Shown here piece by piece: positions 25,982 through 34,865 of a stretch of 64,000 nt of DNA. Positions within the stretch are counted from its first letter, which is position 1, and each line of letters starts with the position of its first letter. Under the pieces are notes generated by a model, which searched no databases, was not told the DNA's origin, and worked only from the letters and a program-made list of their open reading frames with translations. Made by a program: the position numbers and the translations under genes. The stretch lies in contig NZ_RRYT01000002.1 in NCBI RefSeq assembly GCF_006363815.1, positions 124,001 through 188,000 on the forward strand, written 5' to 3'. This stretch comes from Thermomonospora catenispora. GTDB taxonomy: Bacteria; Actinomycetota; Actinomycetes; Streptosporangiales; Streptosporangiaceae.

Positions 25982-26749
25982 ATGTGCGGGAGATACGCCT
26001 CGACGTGGGCGCGGCAAGAGCTGATCGAACAGTTCCAGGTGCGGCTGGACGCCGCCGGGGACGCCGTCCGGCCCGACTACAACATCGCGCCGACCAAGCA
26101 GGTCCCCGCGGTGCTCGCCAGGCCGACCGAGGAGTCCGCGGAGGAGGCCGTCCGGCAGCTGCGGGCGCTGCGGTGGGGGCTGGTGCCGTCCTGGGCCAAG
26201 GACGTCAAGATCGGCAATCGGCTGATCAACGCCCGGGCCGAGACGGTGCACGAGAAGCCCTCGTTCCGCCGGGCGTTCGCCAAACGGCGCTGCCTGCTGC
26301 CGGCCGACGGCTTCTATGAGTGGTACACGCCTCAGGCGGCGGAGGGACGCAGGCCCGTCAAGCAGCCGTTCTTCATCCGGCCGCGGGACGGCGCGGTGAT
26401 GGCGATGGCCGGGCTGTACGAGCTGTGGCGCTCCCCCGACGACCCCGACGGCGAGTGGCTGTGGACCTGCACCGTGATCACCACCCAGGCCGCCGACGAC
26501 GTGGGGCGGATCCACGACCGGATGCCGATGGTGGTGCGGCCCGAGCACTGGGACGCCTGGCTGGATCCGGGGCTGACCGCCGTCGAGGAGGTCAGGGCGC
26601 TGCTGACGCCCGCGATGAACGGGACCATGGAGGCCTATCCGGTCTCCAGGGCCGTCAACAACGTGCGGAACAACGGCCCGGACCTCATACGTCCGGTCAC
26701 GGACGGGCACATGTCCGGCGACCGGCCCGAGACCGGCACCCTGTTCTGA
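25982..26749 (+). CDS. yedK: SOS response-associated peptidase (YedK/HMCES, SRAP domain)
   Basis: 255 residues from an ATG giving MCGRYAST, where Cys2 must be exposed by Met removal. In-frame sequence upstream of this ATG is not coding. The other SRAP active-site parts are visible: NIAPTKQVP, the Asn of NARAET, the Glu of GFYEW and the His of GRIHDRMP. The protein forms a thiazolidine cross-link with abasic sites in single-stranded DNA and protects them during replication. A homologue (Rv3226c, as recalled) sits between aroA and sigH in mycobacteria, matching its position here. Confidence 0.95.
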   Translation: MCGRYASTWARQELIEQFQVRLDAAGDAVRPDYNIAPTKQVPAVLARPTEESAEEAVRQLRALRWGLVPSWAKDVKIGNRLINARAETVHEKPSFRRAFAKRRCLLPADGFYEWYTPQAAEGRRPVKQPFFIRPRDGAVMAMAGLYELWRSPDDPDGEWLWTCTVITTQAADDVGRIHDRMPMVVRPEHWDAWLDPGLTAVEEVRALLTPAMNGTMEAYPVSRAVNNVRNNGPDLIRPVTDGHMSGDRPETGTLF

Positions 26750-26768
26750 CGGGCCGCCGCGGCGGGGG

Positions 26769-27623
26769 TCACCGGCAGGGGGCGCGGACGGCGCTGGCCA
26801 CCAGGTGGACGCCCACCGATTCGTCGTCGACCGAGGCGGCCAGCTCGGTGCGCACCAGGCGGCCGAGCGCGCGCTCGTCGGCGGTCAGCACGTGCTCCAC
26901 CGTGGACGGCGACAGCACGGTGCGCGGCCGGATCCACTCCACCTCGAACCCGGCCTCGGTGAGCAGCTCGCGCAGCTGCTCGGACCAGAAGCACCGGGTG
27001 ATCGTGCCGTCGGGCCAGGGCACCAGCACCACCTCGGCGCGCGGCACGTCCGACAGGTGCGCCCAATGGTTCTGCTCGGCCAGGATCGCCATCCCGAGCA
27101 TCAGCGAGTCCACGCTCAGCAGCATCCGCCCGCCCGGCCGCAGCACCCGGGCCAGCTCCGCCACGGTGGCCTCGGCGGCCAGGTGCCGCGACAGCACCCG
27201 GTCCTCGGCGATCACCGCGTCCACGCAGGCGTCGGCCAGGAACTCCAGCGAGGAGGGGTCTCCGATCACCCGGTGCACCGCGCCGGGGCGCGGGCCGGGA
27301 CCGCGGCCCGCGCTCCGCGGCCGGCCCGGAGCCGCGGCCCTCGGCCCGGCCCTGTCGGGCCCGGGAGCCGCCGGCAGCACCTCGATCACGGTGTGGCCGG
27401 CCGCAGCGGCCCGGGCGGCGGTCGGCGTCCGCCCGCCGGAGACGTCCAGCACCCGGGCCCTCCGTTCGGGCAGCCAGCGCCGCAGCTGGGCCGCCGCCAC
27501 GGCGCGGTAGAAGGTCCAATACGGCCCCAGGTCCTCGCTCGGGCCCGGATCGTCGCGCAGGCTGCTGATCGAGCGTTCGGGGGGCGTGGCCGGCGGCGGC
27601 ACGGTTGCTCCTGTTCTCGCCAT
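26769..27623 (-). CDS. Class I SAM-dependent methyltransferase-like protein
   Basis: 284 residues. The Rossmann motif I reads RVLDVSGGRTPTAA, with Ser-Gly-Gly instead of the usual GxGxG, and a DAVIAEDRVLSRHL-type motif IV and LRPGGRMLLSV motif are present. Between strand 2 and motif IV is an unusual Ala/Gly/Pro/Arg-rich insertion (about residues 85-115) that looks disordered. Substrate unknown. It is divergent from sigR, and the 215-bp space between them holds the SigR-type promoter. Catalytic competence is likely but not certain because of the altered motif I. Confidence 0.8.
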   Translation of the reverse strand: MARTGATVPPPATPPERSISSLRDDPGPSEDLGPYWTFYRAVAAAQLRRWLPERRARVLDVSGGRTPTAARAAAAGHTVIEVLPAAPGPDRAGPRAAAPGRPRSAGRGPGPRPGAVHRVIGDPSSLEFLADACVDAVIAEDRVLSRHLAAEATVAELARVLRPGGRMLLSVDSLMLGMAILAEQNHWAHLSDVPRAEVVLVPWPDGTITRCFWSEQLRELLTEAGFEVEWIRPRTVLSPSTVEHVLTADERALGRLVRTELAASVDDESVGVHLVASAVRAPCR

Positions 27624-27734
27624 GTACGTGACTTGTTCCCTCCCGGATGCTCGGCCTCACCCCGAGGCGAGACTGTGAGGAAACGGACAGTCGGGTCGAA
27701 GTCCGGGCGTCGTCCCGGCGAGACGGGAGGTCGG

Positions 27735-27760
27735 GGAATCCTACGGCAGGGCGACGCGTT
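27735..27760 (+). promoter_or_regulatory. SigR-type autoregulatory promoter
   Basis: GGAAT, 18-bp spacer, GTT (27758-27760), an exact match to the SigR/SigH consensus GGAAT-N18/19-GTT. It lies 79 bp before the sigR ATG at 27839, matching the known autoregulation of sigR in Streptomyces and sigH in Mycobacterium. Confidence 0.75.
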
Positions 27761-27838
27761 GCACACGCCTGTAGGCAGCTGCGACCGCGCACCGCCGGCC
27801 GGCGGTCCGGCCGCTTCACCCGGGAAGATTGGACATCG

Positions 27839-28558
27839 ATGGCGTCGACGCTCACGACCGTTGCCGACCCGCCGGGGGGCGCTGTCGTGCCGCACCGGTC
27901 CCGCCCTATATCTTCGAAGACCTACGGTGGCGATCGTGTCGCCGGCATCGAGGGGGTGGGTCAGGTCCCGGGCACTACGGAGACCGTGGAGCAGCGCCGG
28001 GAGCGTTTCCAGCGCGATGTGCTCCCGTTCTTGGACCAGCTTTACTCGGCGGCGTTGCGGATGACCCGCAACCCCGCCGATGCGGAGGACCTCGTCCAGG
28101 AGACCTTCGCCAAGGCGTTCGCGTCCTTCCACCAGTTCAAGGAAGGCACCAATCTCAAGGCCTGGCTGTACCGCATCCTGACGAACACCTTCATCAACAA
28201 CTACCGCAAGCGGCAGCGCCAGCCGCAGCAGTCGGCGGCCGAGGAGATCGAGGACTGGCAGCTGGCCAGGGCCGAGTCGCACACCTCCACCGGGCTGAAG
28301 TCGGCCGAGGCCGAGGCCCTGGAGCACCTGCCGGACTCCGACGTCAAGGCGGCGCTGCAGGAGCTGCCCGAGGAGTTCCGCATCGCGGTCTACCTCGCCG
28401 ACGTGGAGGGGTTCGCCTACAAGGAGATCGCGGACATCATGGGCACCCCGATCGGCACCGTCATGTCCCGGCTGCACCGCGGACGGCGGCAGCTCCGAGC
28501 GATGCTGGAGGACTACGCCCGCGAACGCGGTCTGACCCGCGCCGGGGAGGGACCGTGA
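27839..28558 (+). CDS. sigR: ECF RNA polymerase sigma factor SigR (SigH family)
   Basis: 239 residues from ATG. Region 2 is [20 protein letters not shown] ... [20 protein letters not shown]; region 4 is [34 protein letters not shown]. This is the thiol-oxidative-stress sigma factor that drives thioredoxin and mycothiol genes. From this ATG there are about 50 residues before the usual start of the family fold ([12 protein letters not shown]); GTG codons at 27956 and 27986 could start a shorter form, like SigR versus SigR-prime in Streptomyces. rsrA follows 67 bp downstream, and a SigR-type promoter precedes the gene. Confidence 0.95.
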   Translation: MASTLTTVADPPGGAVVPHRSRPISSKTYGGDRVAGIEGVGQVPGTTETVEQRRERFQRDVLPFLDQLYSAALRMTRNPADAEDLVQETFAKAFASFHQFKEGTNLKAWLYRILTNTFINNYRKRQRQPQQSAAEEIEDWQLARAESHTSTGLKSAEAEALEHLPDSDVKAALQELPEEFRIAVYLADVEGFAYKEIADIMGTPIGTVMSRLHRGRRQLRAMLEDYARERGLTRAGEGP

Positions 28559-28625
28559 GCAGGGCACGGGCGTGCCGGGGCGCGCGCAGTGCGGCGAGCC
28601 TTCGGCATGACGAGGTGAGTGAGCG

Positions 28626-28943
28626 ATGAGCTGCGGAAGACCCCATGAGACGCCCTGCACCGAGGTGCTCGCCCAGGTCTACACCTACCTGGACGGGGAG
28701 CTGGACGAGCACGGCTGCGCCCAGATCCGCAAGCACCTCGACGAATGCGGCCCCTGCCTGCGCGAGTACGGCCTGGAGGAGGCGGTCAAGAAGCTGGTGA
28801 GCAAGTCCTGCGGGTGCGAGCCGGTGCCCGGGGACCTGCGCGCCAAGGTGCTGGACCGCATCGAGCGGCTGTGCGCGGAGGCGGGCGGACCGCAGGCGCC
28901 CGCCGAGGCGGTGGACGCCGTGACGGACACCGAGTCCGCCTGA
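28626..28943 (+). CDS. rsrA: Zinc-binding anti-sigma factor RsrA (ZAS family)
   Basis: 105 residues. The zinc-associated motif HLDECGPC gives His37, Cys41 and Cys44, with Cys11 upstream, the same numbering recalled for Streptomyces RsrA. Cys3, Cys31, Cys62 and Cys64 are extra thiols. In the reduced zinc form it binds and blocks SigR; oxidation forms a disulfide, releases zinc and frees the sigma factor. Its position right after sigR and an upstream GAGGTGAGTGAGCG leader support co-expression. Confidence 0.95.
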   Translation: MSCGRPHETPCTEVLAQVYTYLDGELDEHGCAQIRKHLDECGPCLREYGLEEAVKKLVSKSCGCEPVPGDLRAKVLDRIERLCAEAGGPQAPAEAVDAVTDTESA

Positions 28944-28989
28944 GCGGCCCGCGCCCGGGAGGCCCGCCCGGGGGCGCTATCGTGCTCGA

Positions 28990-29901
28990 GTGCTCGTTCT
29001 CGTCACCGGCGCGGCCGGCTTCATCGGATCTCACCTGGTCGATCGGCTGCTGGCCGACGGCCATGAGGTGATCGGCGTCGACGACCTGTCCTCGGGACGC
29101 AACGTCCCGGCCGACACCGACTTCCACCGGCTGGACGTGTGCGACCCGGCGCTGGTCGAGCTGGCCGCCCGCCGCCGCCCCGAAGTGGTCTGCCATCTGG
29201 CCGCTCAGGTCAGCGTGCGCTCCAGCGTGGCCGACCCGCGCCACGACGCGCGGATCAACGTGCTGGGGACGGTGAACGCGCTGGAGGCGGCCCACGCCGC
29301 CGGGGCCCGCAAAGTGGTCTTCGCCTCCAGCTGCGCCGTCTACGGGACGCCGGACGCGCTGCCGGTCCCGCCGGACGCCGAGCCGCGTCCCGCCTCGCCC
29401 TACGCCGCCTCCAAGCTGGCCGGCGAGGTGTACCTGCAGACCTACCGGGCCCTGCACGGGCTGGACTTCACCACCCTGGTGCTGGCCAACGTCTACGGCC
29501 CCCGCCAGGCCCCCGAAGGGGAGGCCGGAGTGGTGTCGATCTTCGTCGACGGCCTGCTGCGCGGCACCCCCACCAGGGTGTACGGCGACGGCGGCAACAC
29601 CCGCGACTACGTCTACGTGCTCGACGTGGCGGAGGCGTTCGCCCTGGCCTGCGGGGAGCGCGGGGGCGGGCGCCGATTGAACGTGGGCACCGGGGTGCAG
29701 ACCACCGACCGGGAGCTGCACGCCCTGGTCGCCGAGGCGGTGGGCGCCCCGGACCGGCCCGAGACCGCCCCGGCCCGGCTCGGCGACCTGCGGGCCATGG
29801 CGGTCGATCCCGCCCTCACCGCGCAGGTGCTGGGCTGGCGTCCGCGCACTCCGCTGCGCGAGGGGCTGAAGGCGACGGTGGAGTGGGCGCGCGGCCGGTG
29901 A
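28990..29901 (+). CDS. NAD-dependent epimerase/dehydratase (GalE-like, extended SDR)
   Basis: 303 residues from GTG. The NAD-binding loop is VTGAAGFIGSHLVDRL, the catalytic Ser is in SSCAVYG, and Tyr-Lys in YAASKLAGE. RQAPEGEAGVVSIFVDGLLRG and GDGGNTRDYVYVLDVAEA are typical of UDP-glucose 4-epimerase-like enzymes. It probably isomerises a UDP- or NDP-sugar for cell-envelope glycans. It is on the same strand and 46 bp after rsrA but has its own weak start region, so operon membership is uncertain. Confidence 0.9.
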   Translation: MLVLVTGAAGFIGSHLVDRLLADGHEVIGVDDLSSGRNVPADTDFHRLDVCDPALVELAARRRPEVVCHLAAQVSVRSSVADPRHDARINVLGTVNALEAAHAAGARKVVFASSCAVYGTPDALPVPPDAEPRPASPYAASKLAGEVYLQTYRALHGLDFTTLVLANVYGPRQAPEGEAGVVSIFVDGLLRGTPTRVYGDGGNTRDYVYVLDVAEAFALACGERGGGRRLNVGTGVQTTDRELHALVAEAVGAPDRPETAPARLGDLRAMAVDPALTAQVLGWRPRTPLREGLKATVEWARGR

Positions 29902-30215
29902 CCGCGGGGCGGGATCGCCTGTGGTGACGAATGGCTCACGCCTTGCTCACGATTTGGCCGTTGTCCCTGTGACGCGGGTCGCTCCCGTCTACGCTTGACC
30001 GCGTTGGCGGCGGGCGCCTCCCGGCCGGCAGAGGCGGCGGGGGCCGGACACGTCGGAACGCACGGGGCGGGCGTCGCGGCGAGGCCGCAGGGACGCCGCG
30101 GGGCGAGAGCGCCCGGTCCCGCCTTCGCGGGGGAGGTCCCGCTCGGCGTCCGGCACGGGCCACCGGCCGAGGTGTGGGCCGCCCGCCCGGTCGTCGACTC
30201 CCGAGGGGGGCGGCA
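29902..30215 (+). other. Long intergenic leader before the HD-GYP operon, no gene seen
   Basis: The 314 bp between the epimerase gene and the HD-GYP gene contain a less GC-rich first part (29930-29995, ending near CGTCTACGCTTGACC) that could hold a promoter, then ~200 bp of very GC-rich sequence with several short self-complementary segments. I recognise no riboswitch consensus or small gene in it. Confidence 0.4.
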
Positions 30216-31550
30216 ATGCGGGGACTACCTCCCGCTGCCTGGGCTTATGTGAGCGTGGTGGTGGCGCTGGCCGCGGTCGCCATCGGCACCGCGCCGCTGG
30301 CGGACCTGGACCTGCAGGCGCTGGCCGTGCTGGCGGCGCTGTTTTTGATCTGCGACTCGGCGCCGGCCAAGCTGAACGTCGAGCGCGCCCGCGTCTCGCT
30401 CGGCTACGCCGCCGGCCTGGCCTCGGTGGTGTGGCTGGGGGCGGGCGGCGCGGCCCTGGTCGGGGCCAGTGCGGTCATCACCGGGCAGCGGTTCTTCGCG
30501 CCGGTCAAGCGGCTGTTCAACGGCGCCCAGTTCGCGCTGAGCGGATACGCGGCCGGGATGGTGTTCGCGGCGCTCGGCGGCGACCGGTATCCGCCCGGCC
30601 ATGAGCGGTGGGTGGAGCACGTGATCGGGCCGTTCCTGGGCGCCCTGGTCACCTTCGTCACCGTCAACCTGCTGCTGACGGCCGGGATCCTGCTGCTCAG
30701 CCGGCAGGCCACCGGTCAGGAGCTGCTGCACGAGAGCGGCGAGCTGGCGGTGGGCTGCCTGGGCTACGGCATGTTCGGGCTGCTGATCGCCGGGCTGTGG
30801 GGGGCGGTCGGGCCGTTCTCGGCGGTGCTGGTGCTGCTGCCGCTGTTCGTCGCCCGATGGGCGCTGGCCCAGACGCACGCCCAGCAGCAGGCGCACGCCG
30901 CCACGCTGGCGGCGCTGTGCCAGGCGGTGGAGACCAAGGACTACTACACCCGCGGGCACAGCGAACGGGTCTCCCGCGGCTCGGTGATGATCGCCCAGGA
31001 GATCGGCATGCGCCCGGACCGGGTCGAGGCCATCCGCTACGCCGGGATGCTGCACGACGTCGGCAAGCTCGGCGTGCCCACCAAGGTGCTGCAGAAGGAC
31101 GGCCCGCTGACCGAGGAGGAGTACGCCGCGATCCAGCTGCACCCGATGCGCGGGCTGGAGATCGTCCGTGAGATCGGGTTCCTGGACGAGGCGCTGGCCG
31201 GGATCATGCACCACCACGAGAAGATGAACGGCCGCGGCTACCCGATGGGACTGGCCGGGGACGAGATCCCCGAGTTCGCCCGGGTGATCTCGGTGGCCGA
31301 CGCGTTCGACTCGATGACCTCCACCCGCTCCTACCGGGCCGCCCGCAGCAAGGAGGAGGCCATCGAGGAGCTGCGCCGGGGCGCCGGGGAGCACTTCGAC
31401 CCGGTGATGGTGGAGGCGTTCCTGCGGGCCCTGGAGCGGCACGGCTGGGAGCCGCCGGAGCCGGTGGTGCCGCCGGAGGACGACGTGGTGGAGACCACCC
31501 GGCAGGACCACGACGACCCCAGCACGCCGATCAAGATCGCGAAGTCATGA
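30216..31550 (+). CDS. Membrane HD-GYP domain phosphodiesterase
   Basis: 444 residues from an ATG preceded by GAGGGGGG. Residues 1-215 contain about six membrane segments (for example AYVSVVVALAAVAIG and FSAVLVLLPLFVARWAL). The cytoplasmic HD-GYP domain follows: HSERVSRG (about 248), HDVGKLG (His280-Asp281), HHHEKMNGRGYP (332-343) and DAFDSMTSTRSY. All metal and signature residues are intact, so c-di-GMP hydrolysis (or another cyclic nucleotide) is likely. No GGDEF domain is in the window. Its stop overlaps the start of the next HD gene (ATGA). Confidence 0.93.
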   Translation: MRGLPPAAWAYVSVVVALAAVAIGTAPLADLDLQALAVLAALFLICDSAPAKLNVERARVSLGYAAGLASVVWLGAGGAALVGASAVITGQRFFAPVKRLFNGAQFALSGYAAGMVFAALGGDRYPPGHERWVEHVIGPFLGALVTFVTVNLLLTAGILLLSRQATGQELLHESGELAVGCLGYGMFGLLIAGLWGAVGPFSAVLVLLPLFVARWALAQTHAQQQAHAATLAALCQAVETKDYYTRGHSERVSRGSVMIAQEIGMRPDRVEAIRYAGMLHDVGKLGVPTKVLQKDGPLTEEEYAAIQLHPMRGLEIVREIGFLDEALAGIMHHHEKMNGRGYPMGLAGDEIPEFARVISVADAFDSMTSTRSYRAARSKEEAIEELRRGAGEHFDPVMVEAFLRALERHGWEPPEPVVPPEDDVVETTRQDHDDPSTPIKIAKS

Positions 31551-32866
31551 GCGCCGCCGCATCGATCCGTCCCCGCCGCTGGTCCCTCCGACCGCGGCCC
31601 GGCACCGGCCGCGTCGTCATGGTCGCCGGCACCGGGCTGCTGGCGGCCGGGTCGGTGGCCGCCGTGGCCGTGCAGGGGCTGGTGCAGCCGCAGGTGGCGG
31701 TGCTGTTCGGCCTGCTGGTGGTGCTCGGCGAGCTGTTCCGGATGGTGATGCCGGGCAACCGGGAGGTCGCCCCGGTCGCCAGCGCCGGGGCCCTCGGCTA
31801 CGCCCTGCTCACCACCATCGGCCCCGGCGAGCCCGCCGGGCATTCGGCGTTGCAGGTCGTCGCGGTCGCCGCCACCGGGATGTGCGTGGGCTCGCTGCCG
31901 CACGTCGCGGTGGGCCGGACGCCCCGCCCGGACGCGATGGCCCGCCGGCTGCTGACCATCGCGCTCGTGGCGCTGTGCTTCCGGCCGCTGGCCGCGCTCG
32001 AGTTGGACTGGGCGCCCACGCTGTGCCTGATGGTCGTCGTCGTGGCGGCCTCCTGCTTCGCCGAGGTCTGCATCGCCGCCGCGATCCGCGCCGAGTCGGT
32101 GCGCGCCCGGTTCGGGATCGCGGTGCGCGACGAGATCCGCGCCAAGATGGCGCTGTGCATGGCCACCGCGGCGACCGCCATGCTGATCGCGGTGGCCACC
32201 GCGGTGATGGGCAACGCCGCGCTGCTGGTGTTCACCGCCCCGATCCTGGTCACCCAGTTCGCGTTCCGCCGCTACGCCGGGATCCGCGCCACCTACCTGC
32301 AGACCGTCCGCGCCCTGTCGCGGGTCACCGAGGTCGGCGGGTACGTGGAGGCCGGCCACTCCCGCCGGGTGTCCCGGCTGGCCGTGGCGATGGGCCTGGA
32401 GCTGGGGATGTCGGAGGAGGAGCTGCTGGAGCTGGAGTACGCGGCCCTCATGCACGACATCGGGCAGCTGTCGCTGGGCGACCCGATCCCCGGCGGCGCG
32501 ACCGTGCTGGCCTCCCCGAACGAGCAGCGCCGCATCGCCGAGCTGGGCGCGGCGGTGATCAAGGAGACCGGCGTGCTGGACCGGGTCGCCTACATCGTCC
32601 GCCGCCAGGCCGACCCCTATCGCGCCGCCGTGCCCGCCGGGTCGTCGGGCGGCGACGACGGAGGGGAGGCCGCCCCGCTTCCCCCGCCGCCGCTGGCCAG
32701 CCGCATCATCAAGGTCGCCAACGCCTACGACGACCTGGTCGGGGAGTCCACCGACCGGGACCGCAGCGCCGCGGTGCTGGAGCGGCTCCGCCTGGACTCC
32801 GCGGTCGAATACGACCCGACCGTGGTGGAGGCGCTGGCCCGGGTGGTCGAGCGGCGTCCCCGCTGA
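31547..32866 (+). CDS. Membrane HD-domain protein, degenerate HD-GYP
   Basis: 439 residues, ATG overlapping the stop of the preceding gene. Residues 20-240 hold six to eight hydrophobic segments (such as VVMVAGTGLLAAGSVAAVAV and TLCLMVVVVAASCFAEVCI). The C-terminal domain has GHSRRVSRLA and LMHDIGQL (His303-Asp304), so the HD pair remains, but the Lys of HDxGK is Gln and the HHE...GxGYP motif is missing: the region reads YIVRRQADPYR. A VANAYDDL motif remains. It is probably a pseudo-enzyme or has changed substrate, perhaps partnering the intact HD-GYP protein encoded next to it. Confidence 0.88.
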   Translation: MSAAASIRPRRWSLRPRPGTGRVVMVAGTGLLAAGSVAAVAVQGLVQPQVAVLFGLLVVLGELFRMVMPGNREVAPVASAGALGYALLTTIGPGEPAGHSALQVVAVAATGMCVGSLPHVAVGRTPRPDAMARRLLTIALVALCFRPLAALELDWAPTLCLMVVVVAASCFAEVCIAAAIRAESVRARFGIAVRDEIRAKMALCMATAATAMLIAVATAVMGNAALLVFTAPILVTQFAFRRYAGIRATYLQTVRALSRVTEVGGYVEAGHSRRVSRLAVAMGLELGMSEEELLELEYAALMHDIGQLSLGDPIPGGATVLASPNEQRRIAELGAAVIKETGVLDRVAYIVRRQADPYRAAVPAGSSGGDDGGEAAPLPPPPLASRIIKVANAYDDLVGESTDRDRSAAVLERLRLDSAVEYDPTVVEALARVVERRPR

Positions 32867-32993
32867 CCCTCCGGCGAGGGCGGAAAGCGCCGCACCGTCC
32901 AAAGCACCCCCGCTCAGATTTGTCGCCGTCGCGACCGGCCGCGGGACGGCCTCCCGGCTATCGTCACCGGGGTCGGATGCGAGAGGGGGAGCG

Positions 32994-34331
32994 GTGTTCG
33001 AGTCCGTCCTGGTGGCCAACCGCGGCGAGATCGCCAGCCGGGTCATCCGCACCGTCCGTGCGATGGGGCTCAAGGCGATCGCCGTGTACTCCGAGGCCGA
33101 CGCCGACCTGCCGTTCGTGGCCGAGGCCGACGAGGCCGTGCTCCTCGGCCCGCCGCAGCCCGCCCAGAGCTACCTGGACATCGACCGGGTGCTGGAGGCC
33201 GCCCGCCGCACCAACGCGCAGGCGATCCACCCCGGCTATGGGTTCCTGGCGGAGAACGCCGAGTTCGCCGAGCGGGTGATCGCGCAGGGGCTGGCGTGGA
33301 TCGGCCCGCCGCCGCTGGCCATCGCGCGGATGGGCGACAAGATCAACGCCCGCAACCTGATGATCGAGGCGGGCGTGCCGGTGTCCGCGGGGGTGTGGGA
33401 GCCGGTGCCGGACGTCGCCACCGCCGTCGCCGAGGCGGAGCGGATCGGCTACCCGGTGATGGTCAAGGCCGCCGGCGGGGGAGGCGGCATCGGAATGGGC
33501 GCCGCCCGCGACGAGGCCGAGCTGGTGAAGATGTACCAGACCGCCCGCACCCGCGCCGAGCGCTTCTTCGGCAACCCCGACATCCTGCTGGAGCGGTACG
33601 TCGAGCGGGCCCGGCACGTCGAGGTGCAGATCCTCGGGCTGGCCGACGGCACCGTCCTGGCCCTGGGCGAGCGCGACTGCTCGGTGCAGCGCCGGCACCA
33701 GAAGATCGTCGAGGAGACCCCCTCGCCGGGCGTGTCGCCCGAGCTGCGCGCCCGGATGCTGGCCGCCGCGGTCCGCGCCGGGGAGGCGGTCGGCTACCGC
33801 GGCGCCGGGACGGTGGAGTTCTTGCTCGACTCGGCCGCGCAGGACTTCGTGTTCCTGGAGATGAACACCCGGCTGCAGGTCGAGCATCCGATCACCGAGC
33901 TGGTCACCGGGATCGACCTGGTCGAGCAGCAGCTGCTGATCGCGGCCGGGGAGCCGCCCTCGTTCACCTCCACCGAGCCGCGCGGGCACGCGGTCGAGTT
34001 CCGGGTGTACGCCGAGGACCCGCAGCGCTTCCTGCCCAACCCGGGGGAGATCAAGATCTGGGAGGAGCCGGTCGGCGAGGGCGTGCGGATCGACGCCGGA
34101 TACGCCGAGGGCAACACGGTGACCCCCTTCTACGACCCGCTGCTGGCCAAGCTGTGCGTGCACGGCACCGACCGGCCGGCCGCGCTGCGCCGCGCCGGGC
34201 AGGCGGTGGCGGCGTTCCGGATCGAGGGCCTGAAGACCAACCTGCCGTTCTTCACCGAACTGCTCGGCGATGAGGAGTTCGTCGCCGGAACCTACGACAC
34301 CGGACTGGTGGACCGGATGCGCCGCCGCTGA
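32994..34331 (+). CDS. accC: Biotin carboxylase subunit (AccC type)
   Basis: 445 residues from GTG, with GAGAGGGGGA just upstream. The ATP-grasp biotin carboxylase fold is complete: VANRGEIASRVIR at the N-terminus, the ATP loop KAAGGGGGIGMG, ERDCSVQRRHQKIVEE, and FLEMNTRLQVEHPITE with the catalytic Arg/Glu. It is a free-standing subunit of the size of E. coli AccC, without the biotinyl domain found in the main actinobacterial AccA3 proteins. The 70-residue biotinyl protein 58 bp downstream is the obvious carboxyl carrier partner. No carboxyltransferase gene is nearby. Confidence 0.95.
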   Translation: MFESVLVANRGEIASRVIRTVRAMGLKAIAVYSEADADLPFVAEADEAVLLGPPQPAQSYLDIDRVLEAARRTNAQAIHPGYGFLAENAEFAERVIAQGLAWIGPPPLAIARMGDKINARNLMIEAGVPVSAGVWEPVPDVATAVAEAERIGYPVMVKAAGGGGGIGMGAARDEAELVKMYQTARTRAERFFGNPDILLERYVERARHVEVQILGLADGTVLALGERDCSVQRRHQKIVEETPSPGVSPELRARMLAAAVRAGEAVGYRGAGTVEFLLDSAAQDFVFLEMNTRLQVEHPITELVTGIDLVEQQLLIAAGEPPSFTSTEPRGHAVEFRVYAEDPQRFLPNPGEIKIWEEPVGEGVRIDAGYAEGNTVTPFYDPLLAKLCVHGTDRPAALRRAGQAVAAFRIEGLKTNLPFFTELLGDEEFVAGTYDTGLVDRMRRR

Positions 34332-34389
34332 GCGGCCCGGCCGGCCGGACCGCGGACATGACCTCGTGACGTGACGGAAAGGAGCCCAG

Positions 34390-34602
34390 GTGGCGGAAGT
34401 GCGCGCGGAGATGGTCGCTAACGTGTGGAAGGTGGTCGTCTCCGAGGGCGATCAGGTGGCCGAGGGCGACGAGCTGGTCGTCCTGGAGTCGATGAAGATG
34501 GAGATCCCCGTGGTGGCCGACGCCGACGGCACGGTCACCGCGCTCAAGGTGGCCGAGGGCGACGTCGTCCAGGAAGGCGACCTGATCGCCGTCATCGAGT
34601 AG
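34390..34602 (+). CDS. Free-standing biotinyl/lipoyl carrier domain protein (TB7.3/BCCP-like)
   Basis: 70 residues from GTG with AAAGGAG upstream. The whole protein is one biotinyl domain: VRAEMVANVWKVVVSEGDQV, then LESMKMEIPV with the Lys that carries biotin, then GDVVQEGDLIAVIE. It matches in size and sequence the mycobacterial biotinylated protein TB7.3 (Rv3221c), as recalled, which sits between pdtaS and rshA/sigH there. Here it is next to a biotin carboxylase and biotin-synthesis genes, and likely serves as carboxyl carrier. Confidence 0.93.
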   Translation: MAEVRAEMVANVWKVVVSEGDQVAEGDELVVLESMKMEIPVVADADGTVTALKVAEGDVVQEGDLIAVIE

Positions 34603-34620
34603 CCGTGAAGGGGCCGGGCC

Positions 34621-34806
34621 GTGGAGACCTACTGTGACCGGTGCGGGAAGCCGTCGGCCGACGGCGGGCACGAGGCGTGCCGCCGGGCGCGCGCGCTGGA
34701 GCCGCCGCGCTATTGCGTCCGGTGCGCGCGGCGCATGGTCGTGCAGGTGACGCCGATGGGCTGGACCGCCCGCTGCGTCGAGCACGGCGCTCTCACCTCC
34801 GCCTGA
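34621..34806 (+). CDS. bsaP: Probable biotin synthase auxiliary protein BsaP
   Basis: 61 residues from GTG, 18 bp after the biotinyl protein gene. It is Cys-rich: CDRCG (Cys5, Cys8), Cys20, PPRYCVRC (Cys32, Cys35) and RCVEHG (Cys52), with the conserved core [12 protein letters not shown]. This resembles the mycobacterial protein encoded next to bioB (Rv1590, BsaP), reported to support BioB by an iron-sulfur function. bioD and bioB lie within 2 kb on the same strand. The identification rests on recalled sequence resemblance and the biotin context; other zinc-ribbon functions are possible. Confidence 0.72.
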   Translation: METYCDRCGKPSADGGHEACRRARALEPPRYCVRCARRMVVQVTPMGWTARCVEHGALTSA

Positions 34807-34865
34807 CCCGTTCGCCCGGCGTCCGCGGCCCCCTGAGGGGCGGATCCGGCGTTCCCCGCGGGCGT

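Noticed and set aside
29996-30215. Possible c-di-GMP or c-di-AMP riboswitch before the HD-GYP gene
   Set aside because: The leader is long and GC-rich, but I could not match a known riboswitch core to it.
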